Positions 1 through 5,922 of a stretch of 6,263 nt of DNA are shown piece by piece (within the stretch, counting starts at the first letter, position 1; each line of letters starts with the position of its first letter). The notes beneath the pieces are model-generated. The model saw only the letters and a program-made list of their open reading frames with translations. It did not search any database and had not been told where the DNA came from. The position numbers and the translations under genes were made by a program. Source of the DNA: an uncultured Microcaldota archaeon (GTDB lineage: Archaea; Micrarchaeota; Micrarchaeia; Anstonellales; Bilamarchaeaceae); contig CAIXOA010000130.1 in the NCBI GenBank assembly GCA_903920925.1, positions 1 through 6,263 on the forward strand, read 5' to 3'.

Positions 1-369
1 GTGCAGTCCGACAAGCAGTTCGACTTGGTGGCCGCACTACTCCCGCTGAGGGACAGCAGGGGGGATACCCTTTCGCCCGATGCGATGCTCGAGCGCGCAA
101 ACGGCACGGAGTACTGGTCCTACAGGACTCCAGAGTGGCTGAGAACGAACTTTGCAGCACTGCCAGCTGCGGAGAGGGCATCGTCCTTCATCAGCCTGCC
201 GGAAGCGCTGCAGGCGGAATACTGGAACGCCCATGCCGATGAGCGCGAGGACCTCTACAACGCGGCGAAGAGGGACAGGGCATGGAACGCTGCCCACGGC
301 ACCGATTTGAGGGGCCACAGCCGGAGAAGGGGCAGGACGACGATTACCACCTATCCAGTATGGGAATAA
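1..369 (+). CDS. hypothetical protein, C-terminal part, 5'-truncated
   Basis: I do not recognise this protein. The frame is open from the first base to a TAA stop at 367-369, giving 122 visible codons. The GTG at position 1 sits at the window edge, so the true start may lie further left. Third positions are strongly G/C, as in the neighbouring real genes, which supports coding. The visible part is soluble and mostly helical, rich in Ala, Glu, Arg and aromatic residues. Residues about 51-98 show a loose 12-residue periodicity: F51, F63 and W75 are evenly spaced and L54-P55 recurs as L66-P67. The tail is basic (R104 to R112, including RRRGR) and ends TYPVWE. No membrane segment, signal peptide or catalytic motif is visible. 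It converges on aglB with a 28-bp gap. Coding status is fairly sure; function is unknown. Confidence 0.6.
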   Translation: MQSDKQFDLVAALLPLRDSRGDTLSPDAMLERANGTEYWSYRTPEWLRTNFAALPAAERASSFISLPEALQAEYWNAHADEREDLYNAAKRDRAWNAAHGTDLRGHSRRRGRTTITTYPVWE

Positions 370-371
370 TC

Positions 372-405
372 AAAAAAAGGGCTGAACCCGGAGAGGTTCA
401 GCCTT
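372..405 (-). terminator. hairpin plus T-run terminator of aglB
   Basis: A perfect 9-bp inverted repeat (GGCTGAACC at 380-388, GGTTCAGCC at 395-403) encloses a 6-nt loop. Read on the minus strand, it is followed by a run of seven T (378-372). The aglB stop codon TGA (400-398) lies inside the stem, so the last codons of aglB form part of the hairpin. It sits between two convergent genes. In the plus direction the stem is followed only by a mixed C/T tract, so termination of the left-hand gene here would be weaker. Confidence 0.75.
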
Positions 406-3355
406 CCCTTATCTTATACATTTTGATTTCCTTATTTGGAGTCTCATACACCAGGTCGAAGCCAGGCAGGTTCCCCAACACAAACGCGTTATAGATGTTT
501 GAGTCGTAGAACTTCCCCTTCCTGTCCCCCCAGCCGTCCGTAAGCACCCCGTTCTCCACCCACACCTTATCATGCGTATACAGGGCGGTGAAGACCTGCA
601 CTCCGTTGGAATCCGAACCCTCATAGGAGAGCATCGCCTTGTTCAATTTCAAGTCGCCGTTATCATACTTCTGGTCCAGGTAATACGTCCCAGTGACGTT
701 GCTGCCGTCCGCAAGCGCAACTTGTGCGACGCAGTATGTGGGCGTTGGCGTCAGCTGGCTGGTTCCGGAAGACCCGGCGGTCCATTTCAATGCGAAGCCA
801 ACCGTCCCCGTCTTCCCGGAGAGGGAGGATATTGTGCATTCCTGCGCCTGCGTCCCGGAAGGCACATAGACCTGTTCCCAGAGGTGCTCGAATTCGCAGT
901 ATGAGTCGCCCGGGTTCTGGTTCACACTGGTCTCGTTGTCCCTTGCGCAGGAGAGATAGTTCAAAGCCCCGTATTTCCCCCCGAACGTCATCTTCCCGTT
1001 GGAGTTTATCTGCCCGAGAATCTCCTGGTCGAAGAACACGTATTTTGAGTCGTGGGAGAGCATGAAGCCCTTCAGGTCCTCCGGGCTGCCGTCTATGAAG
1101 TCGTGCGCCACCTCCAGAATCATCTCAAGCGAGGCGTGCTCGTTCCTCAGGACGGTGTTCCTCTGCGCGAAGTAGTTCGTCCAGTGGCCGTAGTCCCACC
1201 AGGAGGTGAAGCGCGCGTTCTCCGGGGTGTTCTGGTTCATCCACTCCATCGCGTCTATCCAATAATCGTCCACCCTCATCATGCACCTGTACTGCAAGGA
1301 TATGGCCTCGTCCTGGCTCACTGAAGTTGGATTGCTTATGAGCGAATAGGCGCACACATTGGCATTATACTGATAATTGATGCCCTGGTCCGCAAATCCC
1401 ACGGGGTCCCGTGCCGCAAGGCATATGGGGTCCTGGCTCGTCCCCATGGGGTCGAACTGCGCGCACACAGCGCGGAGCTTCGCCTGGGCGGCCATGGGGT
1501 TGTCCTGGAACCTCTCCTGGAACGATGTCACGAGAAGGGCCTTTGGCAGTCCGCCCACCGCGGTGAATTCAAAATACGCGAATACGGCGCCGAGGAGCAC
1601 CAGCCCCATGAACGCATACTTGAGCGTCCTTTCCCGTTCCTCCGCCCCCATTTTCTTCGTCGCGAAGTCCGCGACGGCGAATGCCTCGCCGAAAACCACC
1701 CCAAGCGCCGCCGCCGTGGCGAATCCAAGGTAAACGGTGTACTTCGTCTTGAGCATCCCGACGATTGAGATGGGGAATATCAGCGCGATGAAGAGCAGCG
1801 GAAGCCCGATTTCCTTGACCGTTATTTTCCGGTAGAGGGAATATGCGAGCGCAACTATCGTGAGGAAGAATACCACGAGCAGCATGCTGTTCGACTTTTC
1901 CGTGTATGTTATCCCCGCGTTGAAAGCCGCGTTGACGAACCATACAGCTACCCCGAGCAGGATGTTCGTTATCGCGGACGGAATGGCGAAGAGCAGCGCG
2001 AGCGCCCCGTCAAACACCATCCCCACGAATCCGAGCGTCCCCTGGAACTCCGCCCCCGCGGTTCCCTGCTCCGCGATGGTCTTCTGCAGCGGGTTCAGGA
2101 ATTTTGCGATTCCCAGCGAATTGCTGGCCAGGGAGGTTATCGCGCCCCCCACGGGCGTGAACGCGAACACCAGCAGCCCGACGAGCAGGAGCCCCCCGAG
2201 CGCATAGGTCGCCGCCTCCGCATCCTTGATCTTCTCCCTTATCGCCTCAAGCGCCACCGCGAACGCGAAAACGCCGAGGAGGCCGAGCATCGCGCCGCCC
2301 AGCACGCTCCCGAAGGAGAGCGCCCCGGAGACGTACGTTCCCTGCAATATCAGCGCAAGCACGGCGCCCGCCGCCACAATCGCATTGAGCACGAGGAACT
2401 CCCGGCTTTCCTCCTTCGTGATGAACGAGAGGAGCGCCTGCAGCGGGATAAATATCAGGAGCGCGGCGTATATCACAATGTACGAAGAGGAGCCAAGGAT
2501 GCACGCCATGAACGCAAGCCCGGCCAGCCCGGCAAAGAGCCTGTCCTTCCTTTTGATTGCAAGCGCATACATCGCGAAGAAAAAGGCCAGCGCGAAGAAC
2601 GCGTAGGGCTGGATTTCGCTCTCACCGGCCAGGGTTTTCATCAGGTACATCGGGATGAACGAGAACACCGCCGCGGCGATTATGCCGAATTCCCTCTTGT
2701 ACTCCGCGGAGATGAACAGCGCGAAGAAGAACACCGCGAGCGCGGCGAGGACGGGCGGGAAGATGCCTCCAAGGTCCGAAAGCAGGTATTTCTCTACGGC
2801 CGCCCCGTGCGTATACAGGTCATATCCTATCGCCTCGGGATAAACCTTCAGCGGGACCGTCCTGTGGTTCACTTCCATCGGATACCATGCGGTTCCATCG
2901 TTGAGGGGCGCCCCCCCGTGCTCTATGACCAGGTGCGTCGCATACATGTAGTAATACGGGTCCAGCTCCATGAAGACTGGGCTGTAGGTCTGCAGCCTAA
3001 TCCAGAAGCTCAATATCATCAAAAGCGCGAGCGCCAGCGATGGGAGCATCGCCTTCGGGTCCTTGGGAAATGTGAGCTGTTCCCATCCCTTCCCCTTCAC
3101 AAAAAATGCGATCGCAATCAGGTAGAAAAGCCCGACAGAAGCAAGCGCAATCTCGTATGAGAAGCTCACGCCCGCAAGGAAAAGCAGGAATGAGATGAGC
3201 GCAGGGACGATTATCCCAATCCCCATCCCTATGCCCGCCTTGTCGAAGAGCGGAAGGTCCTTCTTTTTCAGCAGCCCCAGCGAGAAAACTATCCCGGGTA
3301 TGAAAAATGCCACGAACATCACGAATAGCAGGTAGAATGGATTAAACTCTATCAT
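398..3355 (-). CDS. aglB: AglB/STT3-type oligosaccharyltransferase with extra N-terminal membrane module
   Basis: This is the membrane enzyme that transfers a lipid-linked glycan to Asn in N-x-S/T sequons outside the cell. By eye the 985 residues hold about 18 hydrophobic segments, then an extracytoplasmic domain from about residue 600. Family motifs are in order. E130-L-D132-P-Y-Y is in external loop 1, with D132 the likely metal/catalytic Asp. T426-I-A-E429 (TIxE) is in the later large loop. W719-W-D-Y-G723 is the acceptor-binding WWDYG motif. D776 to K794 with KYGAL is the probable DK motif. The second acidic motif is atypical: residues 245-249 read ESEIQ where DxE/DxD is expected. Usually loop 1 follows the first helix, but here three helices (about 7-29, 41-61, 67-86) precede the STT3 core. 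The start is ATG at 3355, with a weak upstream GGGG at 3367-3364. It lies 58 bp downstream of the second ftsZ. Family assignment is very sure. Confidence 0.95.
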   Translation of the reverse strand: MIEFNPFYLLFVMFVAFFIPGIVFSLGLLKKKDLPLFDKAGIGMGIGIIVPALISFLLFLAGVSFSYEIALASVGLFYLIAIAFFVKGKGWEQLTFPKDPKAMLPSLALALLMILSFWIRLQTYSPVFMELDPYYYMYATHLVIEHGGAPLNDGTAWYPMEVNHRTVPLKVYPEAIGYDLYTHGAAVEKYLLSDLGGIFPPVLAALAVFFFALFISAEYKREFGIIAAAVFSFIPMYLMKTLAGESEIQPYAFFALAFFFAMYALAIKRKDRLFAGLAGLAFMACILGSSSYIVIYAALLIFIPLQALLSFITKEESREFLVLNAIVAAGAVLALILQGTYVSGALSFGSVLGGAMLGLLGVFAFAVALEAIREKIKDAEAATYALGGLLLVGLLVFAFTPVGGAITSLASNSLGIAKFLNPLQKTIAEQGTAGAEFQGTLGFVGMVFDGALALLFAIPSAITNILLGVAVWFVNAAFNAGITYTEKSNSMLLVVFFLTIVALAYSLYRKITVKEIGLPLLFIALIFPISIVGMLKTKYTVYLGFATAAALGVVFGEAFAVADFATKKMGAEERERTLKYAFMGLVLLGAVFAYFEFTAVGGLPKALLVTSFQERFQDNPMAAQAKLRAVCAQFDPMGTSQDPICLAARDPVGFADQGINYQYNANVCAYSLISNPTSVSQDEAISLQYRCMMRVDDYWIDAMEWMNQNTPENARFTSWWDYGHWTNYFAQRNTVLRNEHASLEMILEVAHDFIDGSPEDLKGFMLSHDSKYVFFDQEILGQINSNGKMTFGGKYGALNYLSCARDNETSVNQNPGDSYCEFEHLWEQVYVPSGTQAQECTISSLSGKTGTVGFALKWTAGSSGTSQLTPTPTYCVAQVALADGSNVTGTYYLDQKYDNGDLKLNKAMLSYEGSDSNGVQVFTALYTHDKVWVENGVLTDGWGDRKGKFYDSNIYNAFVLGNLPGFDLVYETPNKEIKMYKIREG

Positions 3356-3380
3356 GAGAATTACCCCGAAGTGATTTGGA

Positions 3381-3398
3381 GGAAAAAGGTTAAAAACC
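3381..3398 (-). promoter_or_regulatory. T-rich signal between second ftsZ and aglB
   Basis: The 58-bp gap between the second ftsZ and aglB reads on the minus strand GGTTTTTAACC (3398-3388) followed directly by TTTTTCC. The two T5 runs could be an archaeal U-tract terminator for ftsZ. Alternatively, TTTTTAA (3396-3390), about 38 nt upstream of the aglB ATG, could serve as its TATA box. The sequence does not decide between the two. A weak GGGG (3367-3364) is the only ribosome-binding candidate for aglB. Confidence 0.35.
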
Positions 3399-3413
3399 GG
3401 AGAGCAGCCCCGC

Positions 3414-4517
3414 TCACATGAACTGGTCTATCATGTTGTCGGGCACGGTCGCGCTGGAAGCGGCGACCATCTGCTGCGCCGCCCCGGAAACGCTCCCCTG
3501 CCCGAAGAGGTTCGGGGATTTCACCCCGGTGACAATCGCGGTCACGCGCACCCCCTCCATGAACGCAGTGGAGATCCTCGCGCCCATCTTCACGCTGGAA
3601 TCCTCCGAAAAGCCCGAGGAGACGCCCTCGCCTATCTGTATCGCCTCGCCGAGGGTGAGCTTCTGCCCCGCCTCTATGTGTATGAGCGCACCCGTCGCGC
3701 CTTCATATTCCACGTCCAGCAGCGGGTGCTGAAGCGTGCTCGTGATCGCGTTCTTCACGAAGTCCGAGCCGTTCCCCTCGCCGATGGAAATCATGGCGAG
3801 CCCTCCGTTCTTCATCACGCTCATCACGTCCGCGTAATCCACGTTTATGAGCGACGGAAGGGTTATGGTGTCCGCAATCCCGCGCACCGCGCGCGCCGCC
3901 ACCTCGTCCGCCAGCTCCAGCGCCTTGTTCAGCGGGAGGTTGGGCGCGTATCCCAGCAGCCTGTTATTGTCTATGACTATCACGGTGTCCGCCTCCTTCA
4001 GTAGCTCCGTCAGCCCCTCCCTCGCCTTCTTCACGCGCACGCGCTCTATGCTGAACGGAAAAGTGACGACGCCAATCACGATTGCTCCCTGCTCCTTCGC
4101 CACGCGCGCAAGCACCGGCGCGGAACCCGTCCCGGTCCCCCCGCCCATCCCCGCGAGTATGAAAACTATCTCGTTCTCCCCAATAAGTTCGCGGAGCTTG
4201 TCCAAATCCGCCTCGGCGCACTTCCTCGCAACGATGGGCTCACCCCCCGCGCCCAGCCCCCTCGTAATCTTATACCCGAGCACATGCTTCTTGTGCGCCT
4301 TCGTGATCCTGAGGTGCGCGGCGTCCGTGTTCACCGCAATGGTGGTCGCGCTTGTTATCCCCTGCTGCGTAATCCTGGAAACGGAATTGCATCCCGCGCC
4401 ACCCGCCCCGATCACCGCGATTCTTACAATCGCAGGATCATGTTCCTTCCCGGCGCTTGCATTCGCAGAATCAGCCTTCCTTCCCTCCTCCACAACATCC
4501 TTCACGAGGTCGAGCAT
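3414..4517 (-). CDS. ftsZ: cell division protein FtsZ, second paralogue (FtsZ2-like)
   Basis: This is a tubulin-fold GTPase that polymerises at the division site. It has 367 residues, a normal archaeal FtsZ length. Visible motifs are G37-A-G-G-A-G-C-N44, N63-T-D65, the canonical tubulin signature G125-G-G-T-G-T-G131, P154-F to E158-R for ribose contact, D183-N-N-R-L, and the catalytic T7 loop N225-V-D227-Y-A-D230. D183-N-N-R-L matches archaeal FtsZ2 as I remember it; FtsZ1 and bacterial FtsZ have P-N-D/E at this point. K310-M-G-A-R replaces the usual W-G-A-R. After about residue 338 comes a Ser/Ala/Gln-rich linker and an acidic-hydrophobic tail ending DNMIDQFM, a possible partner-binding peptide. 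The start is ATG at 4517, with GGTG (4526-4523) five bases upstream. It is transcribed toward aglB and lies behind the terminator of the first ftsZ. FtsZ identity is near certain; the subclass is less so. Confidence 0.95.
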   Translation of the reverse strand: MLDLVKDVVEEGRKADSANASAGKEHDPAIVRIAVIGAGGAGCNSVSRITQQGITSATTIAVNTDAAHLRITKAHKKHVLGYKITRGLGAGGEPIVARKCAEADLDKLRELIGENEIVFILAGMGGGTGTGSAPVLARVAKEQGAIVIGVVTFPFSIERVRVKKAREGLTELLKEADTVIVIDNNRLLGYAPNLPLNKALELADEVAARAVRGIADTITLPSLINVDYADVMSVMKNGGLAMISIGEGNGSDFVKNAITSTLQHPLLDVEYEGATGALIHIEAGQKLTLGEAIQIGEGVSSGFSEDSSVKMGARISTAFMEGVRVTAIVTGVKSPNLFGQGSVSGAAQQMVAASSATVPDNMIDQFM

Positions 4518-4522
4518 AAGAG

Positions 4523-4554
4523 CACCACTATAAGATGCGGGATTACATTTTTAA
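4523..4554 (-). promoter_or_regulatory. promoter and ribosome binding site of second ftsZ
   Basis: On the minus strand TTAAAAAT (4554-4547) lies about 30 nt upstream of the ATG at 4517. That spacing suits an archaeal TATA box with a very short leader. GTGGTG (4528-4523) ends five bases before the ATG and its GGTG core fits the archaeal 16S tail. The element directly follows the T-tract terminator of the first ftsZ, which supports separate transcription. Confidence 0.5.
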
Positions 4555-4560
4555 TCAATT

Positions 4561-4615
4561 CTAAAAGCAGAAAATGAAAATAAAAATTAAAAGAAGGGGA
4601 ACCCGAAGGTTCCCC
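4561..4615 (-). terminator. terminator of first ftsZ with UUCG tetraloop
   Basis: A perfect 8-bp stem (GGGGAACC at 4596-4603, GGTTCCCC at 4608-4615) closes a 4-nt loop. On the minus strand the loop reads TTCG flanked by C and G, the exceptionally stable cUUCGg tetraloop. It is followed by a long T-rich tract (4595 to about 4570). It begins 13 bp after the stop codon of the first ftsZ (4631-4629). This looks like a complete intrinsic terminator and separates the two ftsZ genes. Confidence 0.85.
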
Positions 4616-4628
4616 CGTGCTGAAAAAT

Positions 4629-5708
4629 TCAGCCGAGCATGTCGAGGTCGCCGCTGAAGGACGGGATTCCGGATTCCTGCGGCTCGTTCATTGCGTTCGA
4701 GCCGAGGATGGATGCGCCCTTCACGCCTGTGACGATGGCCACTATTTCCAGCTTGCCATCGTAGTTCTGCATGATCCTCGCGCCCCACTTCACGTTGGCC
4801 TCCGGGTCCATCTTCTCGGTGATGATTTCTCCTGCCTTTATCGCATCACCGAGGGACAGGTCCGCGCCTCCGGAAATGTGGATGAGCGCTCCCCTCGCGC
4901 CTTCGAAGTCAACGTCGAGCAGCCTGTTCTTTATAACAGCCTCGGCCGCAGCCGTGACCTTGTCAGTGCCCTTGCCCTCGCCGACCGCGATGAAGCCCAC
5001 TCCGCCTCCCTGCATGATCGACCTCACGTCCGCGAAGTCTATGTTGATGAGGGACGGCTGTGTTATCGTCCAGACCAGGCCTGAGATCGCCCTTGCGAGA
5101 ATCTCATCAGCAACCGCGAACGCCTCCGTCATCGGAAGGTTCGGGACCAGCTGCACGAGCCTGTTGTTATCAAGGATAATCACAGAGTCGCAGTACTGCC
5201 TGAGCTTGTTTATGCTCTCGTCGGCCTTCTTCCTCCTCGCCCTTTCCAGCGCGAACGGGTAGGTCACCATCGCGACGGTAATCGCGCCCTGCTCCTTGGC
5301 AATCTGCGCCACAATGGGTGCCGCACCGCCTCCGGTTCCGCCTCCCATGCCTCCGCAGATGAACACGAGGTGCGCGCCTTCAAGCTCCTTTTCGATGAGG
5401 GCCCTGTCGACCTCCGCGGCCTTGGCACCCATCTCAGGGTAGCCGCCCGCGCCGAGGCCTTTCGTTATGCTCCTCCCGATAAGGACCTTCTTGGCCCTCT
5501 CGTGTATCTGGTTGAGGTGCTGCTTGTCCGTGTTTACGGCCACCAGCTCGGTCCCCTTCACCCCGGCCTTTATCAGCCTGTTTATGGTGTTGTTTCCCGC
5601 GCCGCCAACCCCGACAGTCACTATTTTGATGCTATCGGAGCCCATGTCCTCAGTTTCCGCCGCTTTCGGGGCGGACTCTCCCACGACAGATTTTATAAGG
5701 TCGTCCAT
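4629..5708 (-). CDS. ftsZ: cell division protein FtsZ (FtsZ2 type), first paralogue
   Basis: This is a tubulin-fold GTPase forming the cytokinetic ring. It has 359 residues with the full core: G33-V-G-G-A-G-N-N40, N59-T-D61, glycine signature at 122-128, P151-F to E155-R, D180-N-N-R-L, and T7 loop N222-I-D224-F-A-D227 for GTP hydrolysis across the subunit interface. D180-N-N-R, ITQPSLIN and W308-G-A-R resemble haloarchaeal FtsZ2 as I remember it, better than FtsZ1. The glycine signature reads GGGTGGG: G127 replaces the usual Thr/Ser. The tail after about residue 335 is short and ends SGDLDMLG, a possible SepF-type partner-binding peptide. The start is ATG at 5708, with AGGTGA (5720-5715) six bases upstream and a BRE/TATA promoter behind it. 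A strong terminator follows, so it is probably monocistronic. It is divergent from vapBC. Confidence 0.96.
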   Translation of the reverse strand: MDDLIKSVVGESAPKAAETEDMGSDSIKIVTVGVGGAGNNTINRLIKAGVKGTELVAVNTDKQHLNQIHERAKKVLIGRSITKGLGAGGYPEMGAKAAEVDRALIEKELEGAHLVFICGGMGGGTGGGAAPIVAQIAKEQGAITVAMVTYPFALERARRKKADESINKLRQYCDSVIILDNNRLVQLVPNLPMTEAFAVADEILARAISGLVWTITQPSLINIDFADVRSIMQGGGVGFIAVGEGKGTDKVTAAAEAVIKNRLLDVDFEGARGALIHISGGADLSLGDAIKAGEIITEKMDPEANVKWGARIMQNYDGKLEIVAIVTGVKGASILGSNAMNEPQESGIPSFSGDLDMLG

Positions 5709-5725
5709 ATATATTCACCTTGTGG
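5709..5725 (+). repeat. 17-bp direct repeat, copy 1 (ftsZ leader)
   Basis: The sequence ATATATTCACCTTGTGG matches 5852-5868 at 15 of 17 positions (A/G at the third, T/A at the twelfth). Copy 1 covers the ftsZ ribosome binding site and predicted transcript start. The two copies bracket both divergent promoters, so this may be a shared regulator site. Part of the likeness comes from TTCACC, the complement of the ribosome binding core. Confidence 0.55.
5715..5720 (-). promoter_or_regulatory. ribosome binding site of first ftsZ
   Basis: On the minus strand AGGTGA lies six bases before the ATG at 5708. It is the best match in the window to the complement of the archaeal 16S 3' end and fixes the start codon. 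It lies inside the 17-bp direct repeat at 5709-5725. Confidence 0.8.
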
Positions 5726-5744
5726 AAAAGTTGTCGCTCGCAAT

Positions 5745-5758
5745 CTTTAAATAGTTTC
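5745..5758 (-). promoter_or_regulatory. BRE/TATA promoter of first ftsZ
   Basis: On the minus strand GAAAC (5758-5754) followed by TATTTAAAG (5753-5745) forms a typical archaeal BRE plus TATA box. About 25 nt downstream places the transcript start near 5723, giving a leader of roughly 15 nt that still includes the AGGTGA site. Confidence 0.75.
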
Positions 5759-5832
5759 AATTCTCTGTCGTGAGGTTCTCCATCACATTTGTTTACTCCC
5801 GTCCACTTATTTTTGCCGCACCGAAGATAACC

Positions 5833-5840
5833 ATATAAAT
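5833..5840 (+). promoter_or_regulatory. TATA box for vapBC
   Basis: ATATAAAT is a good archaeal TATA box on the plus strand. The usual 25-nt spacing puts the transcript start near 5862. That is almost exactly at the ATG at 5863, and 66 nt upstream of the preferred vapB start. Confidence 0.6.
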
Positions 5841-5861
5841 GTATTTACTGCATGTATTCAC
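5839..5861 (+). repeat. tandem 10-bp repeats, candidate operator
   Basis: ATGTATTTAC (5839-5848) and ATGTATTCAC (5852-5861) are direct copies with one difference and a 13-bp period. They start at the end of the TATA box and run to the predicted transcript start, where a bound protein would block transcription. A third, less exact copy (ATATATTCAC) is at 5709-5718. Ribbon-helix-helix antitoxins often bind short tandem repeats in their own promoters, so VapB is a natural candidate ligand. This is inference. Confidence 0.5.
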
Positions 5862-5868
5862 CATGTGG
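5852..5868 (+). repeat. 17-bp direct repeat, copy 2 (vapB side)
   Basis: The sequence ATGTATTCACCATGTGG is the partner of 5709-5725. It overlaps the predicted vapB transcript start (near 5862), the leader-frame ATG at 5863, the second unit of the tandem repeat, and most of the left arm of the inverted repeat. Confidence 0.55.
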
Positions 5869-5922
5869 CCGCACCCCGTAACCAGATGGCACAATTCCGC
5901 CATATGGGCGGCCCCATGGTGA
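5863..5922 (+). CDS. possible 19-aa Trp-rich leader peptide upstream of vapB
   Basis: ATG at 5863 opens a 19-codon frame ending in TGA at 5920-5922. It encodes a short peptide with four Trp (residues 2, 9, 15, 19). The ATG lies where the TATA box at 5833-5840 predicts the transcript start, as in archaeal leaderless messages. Its stop lies within the GGTGA of vapB, five bases before the vapB ATG, so translation of the two could be coupled. The frame almost exactly fills the inverted repeat. No homologue is known to me and chance is a real alternative. Confidence 0.25.
   Translation: MWPHPVTRWHNSAIWAAPW
5918..5922 (+). promoter_or_regulatory. ribosome binding site of vapB
   Basis: GGTGA ends five bases before the ATG at 5928. 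This decides the vapB start in favour of 5928 over the in-frame GTG at 5865 or ATG at 5916, neither of which has a comparable site. It is buried in the right arm of the inverted repeat. Confidence 0.6.

Noticed and set aside
1860..2606. Two plus-strand open frames opposite the aglB membrane region
   Set aside because: Antisense to transmembrane coding sequence, which commonly leaves Ser/Ala-rich open frames; no start signal or family likeness.
3847..4533. Long open frame on the plus strand opposite the second ftsZ (228 codons)
   Set aside because: It lies fully antisense to a clear FtsZ. It is Ser/Pro/Ala-rich low-complexity translation caused by GC-rich third positions, with no recognisable motif.
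4771..5262. Open frame on the plus strand opposite the first ftsZ (163 codons)
   Set aside because: Antisense to well-supported ftsZ coding sequence, with the same compositional artefact.
5863..5922. A bacterial trp-operon-type attenuator
   Set aside because: The downstream genes are a toxin-antitoxin pair, not Trp biosynthesis, and no terminator/antiterminator pair with a T-run follows. Only the general leader-coupling idea is kept.
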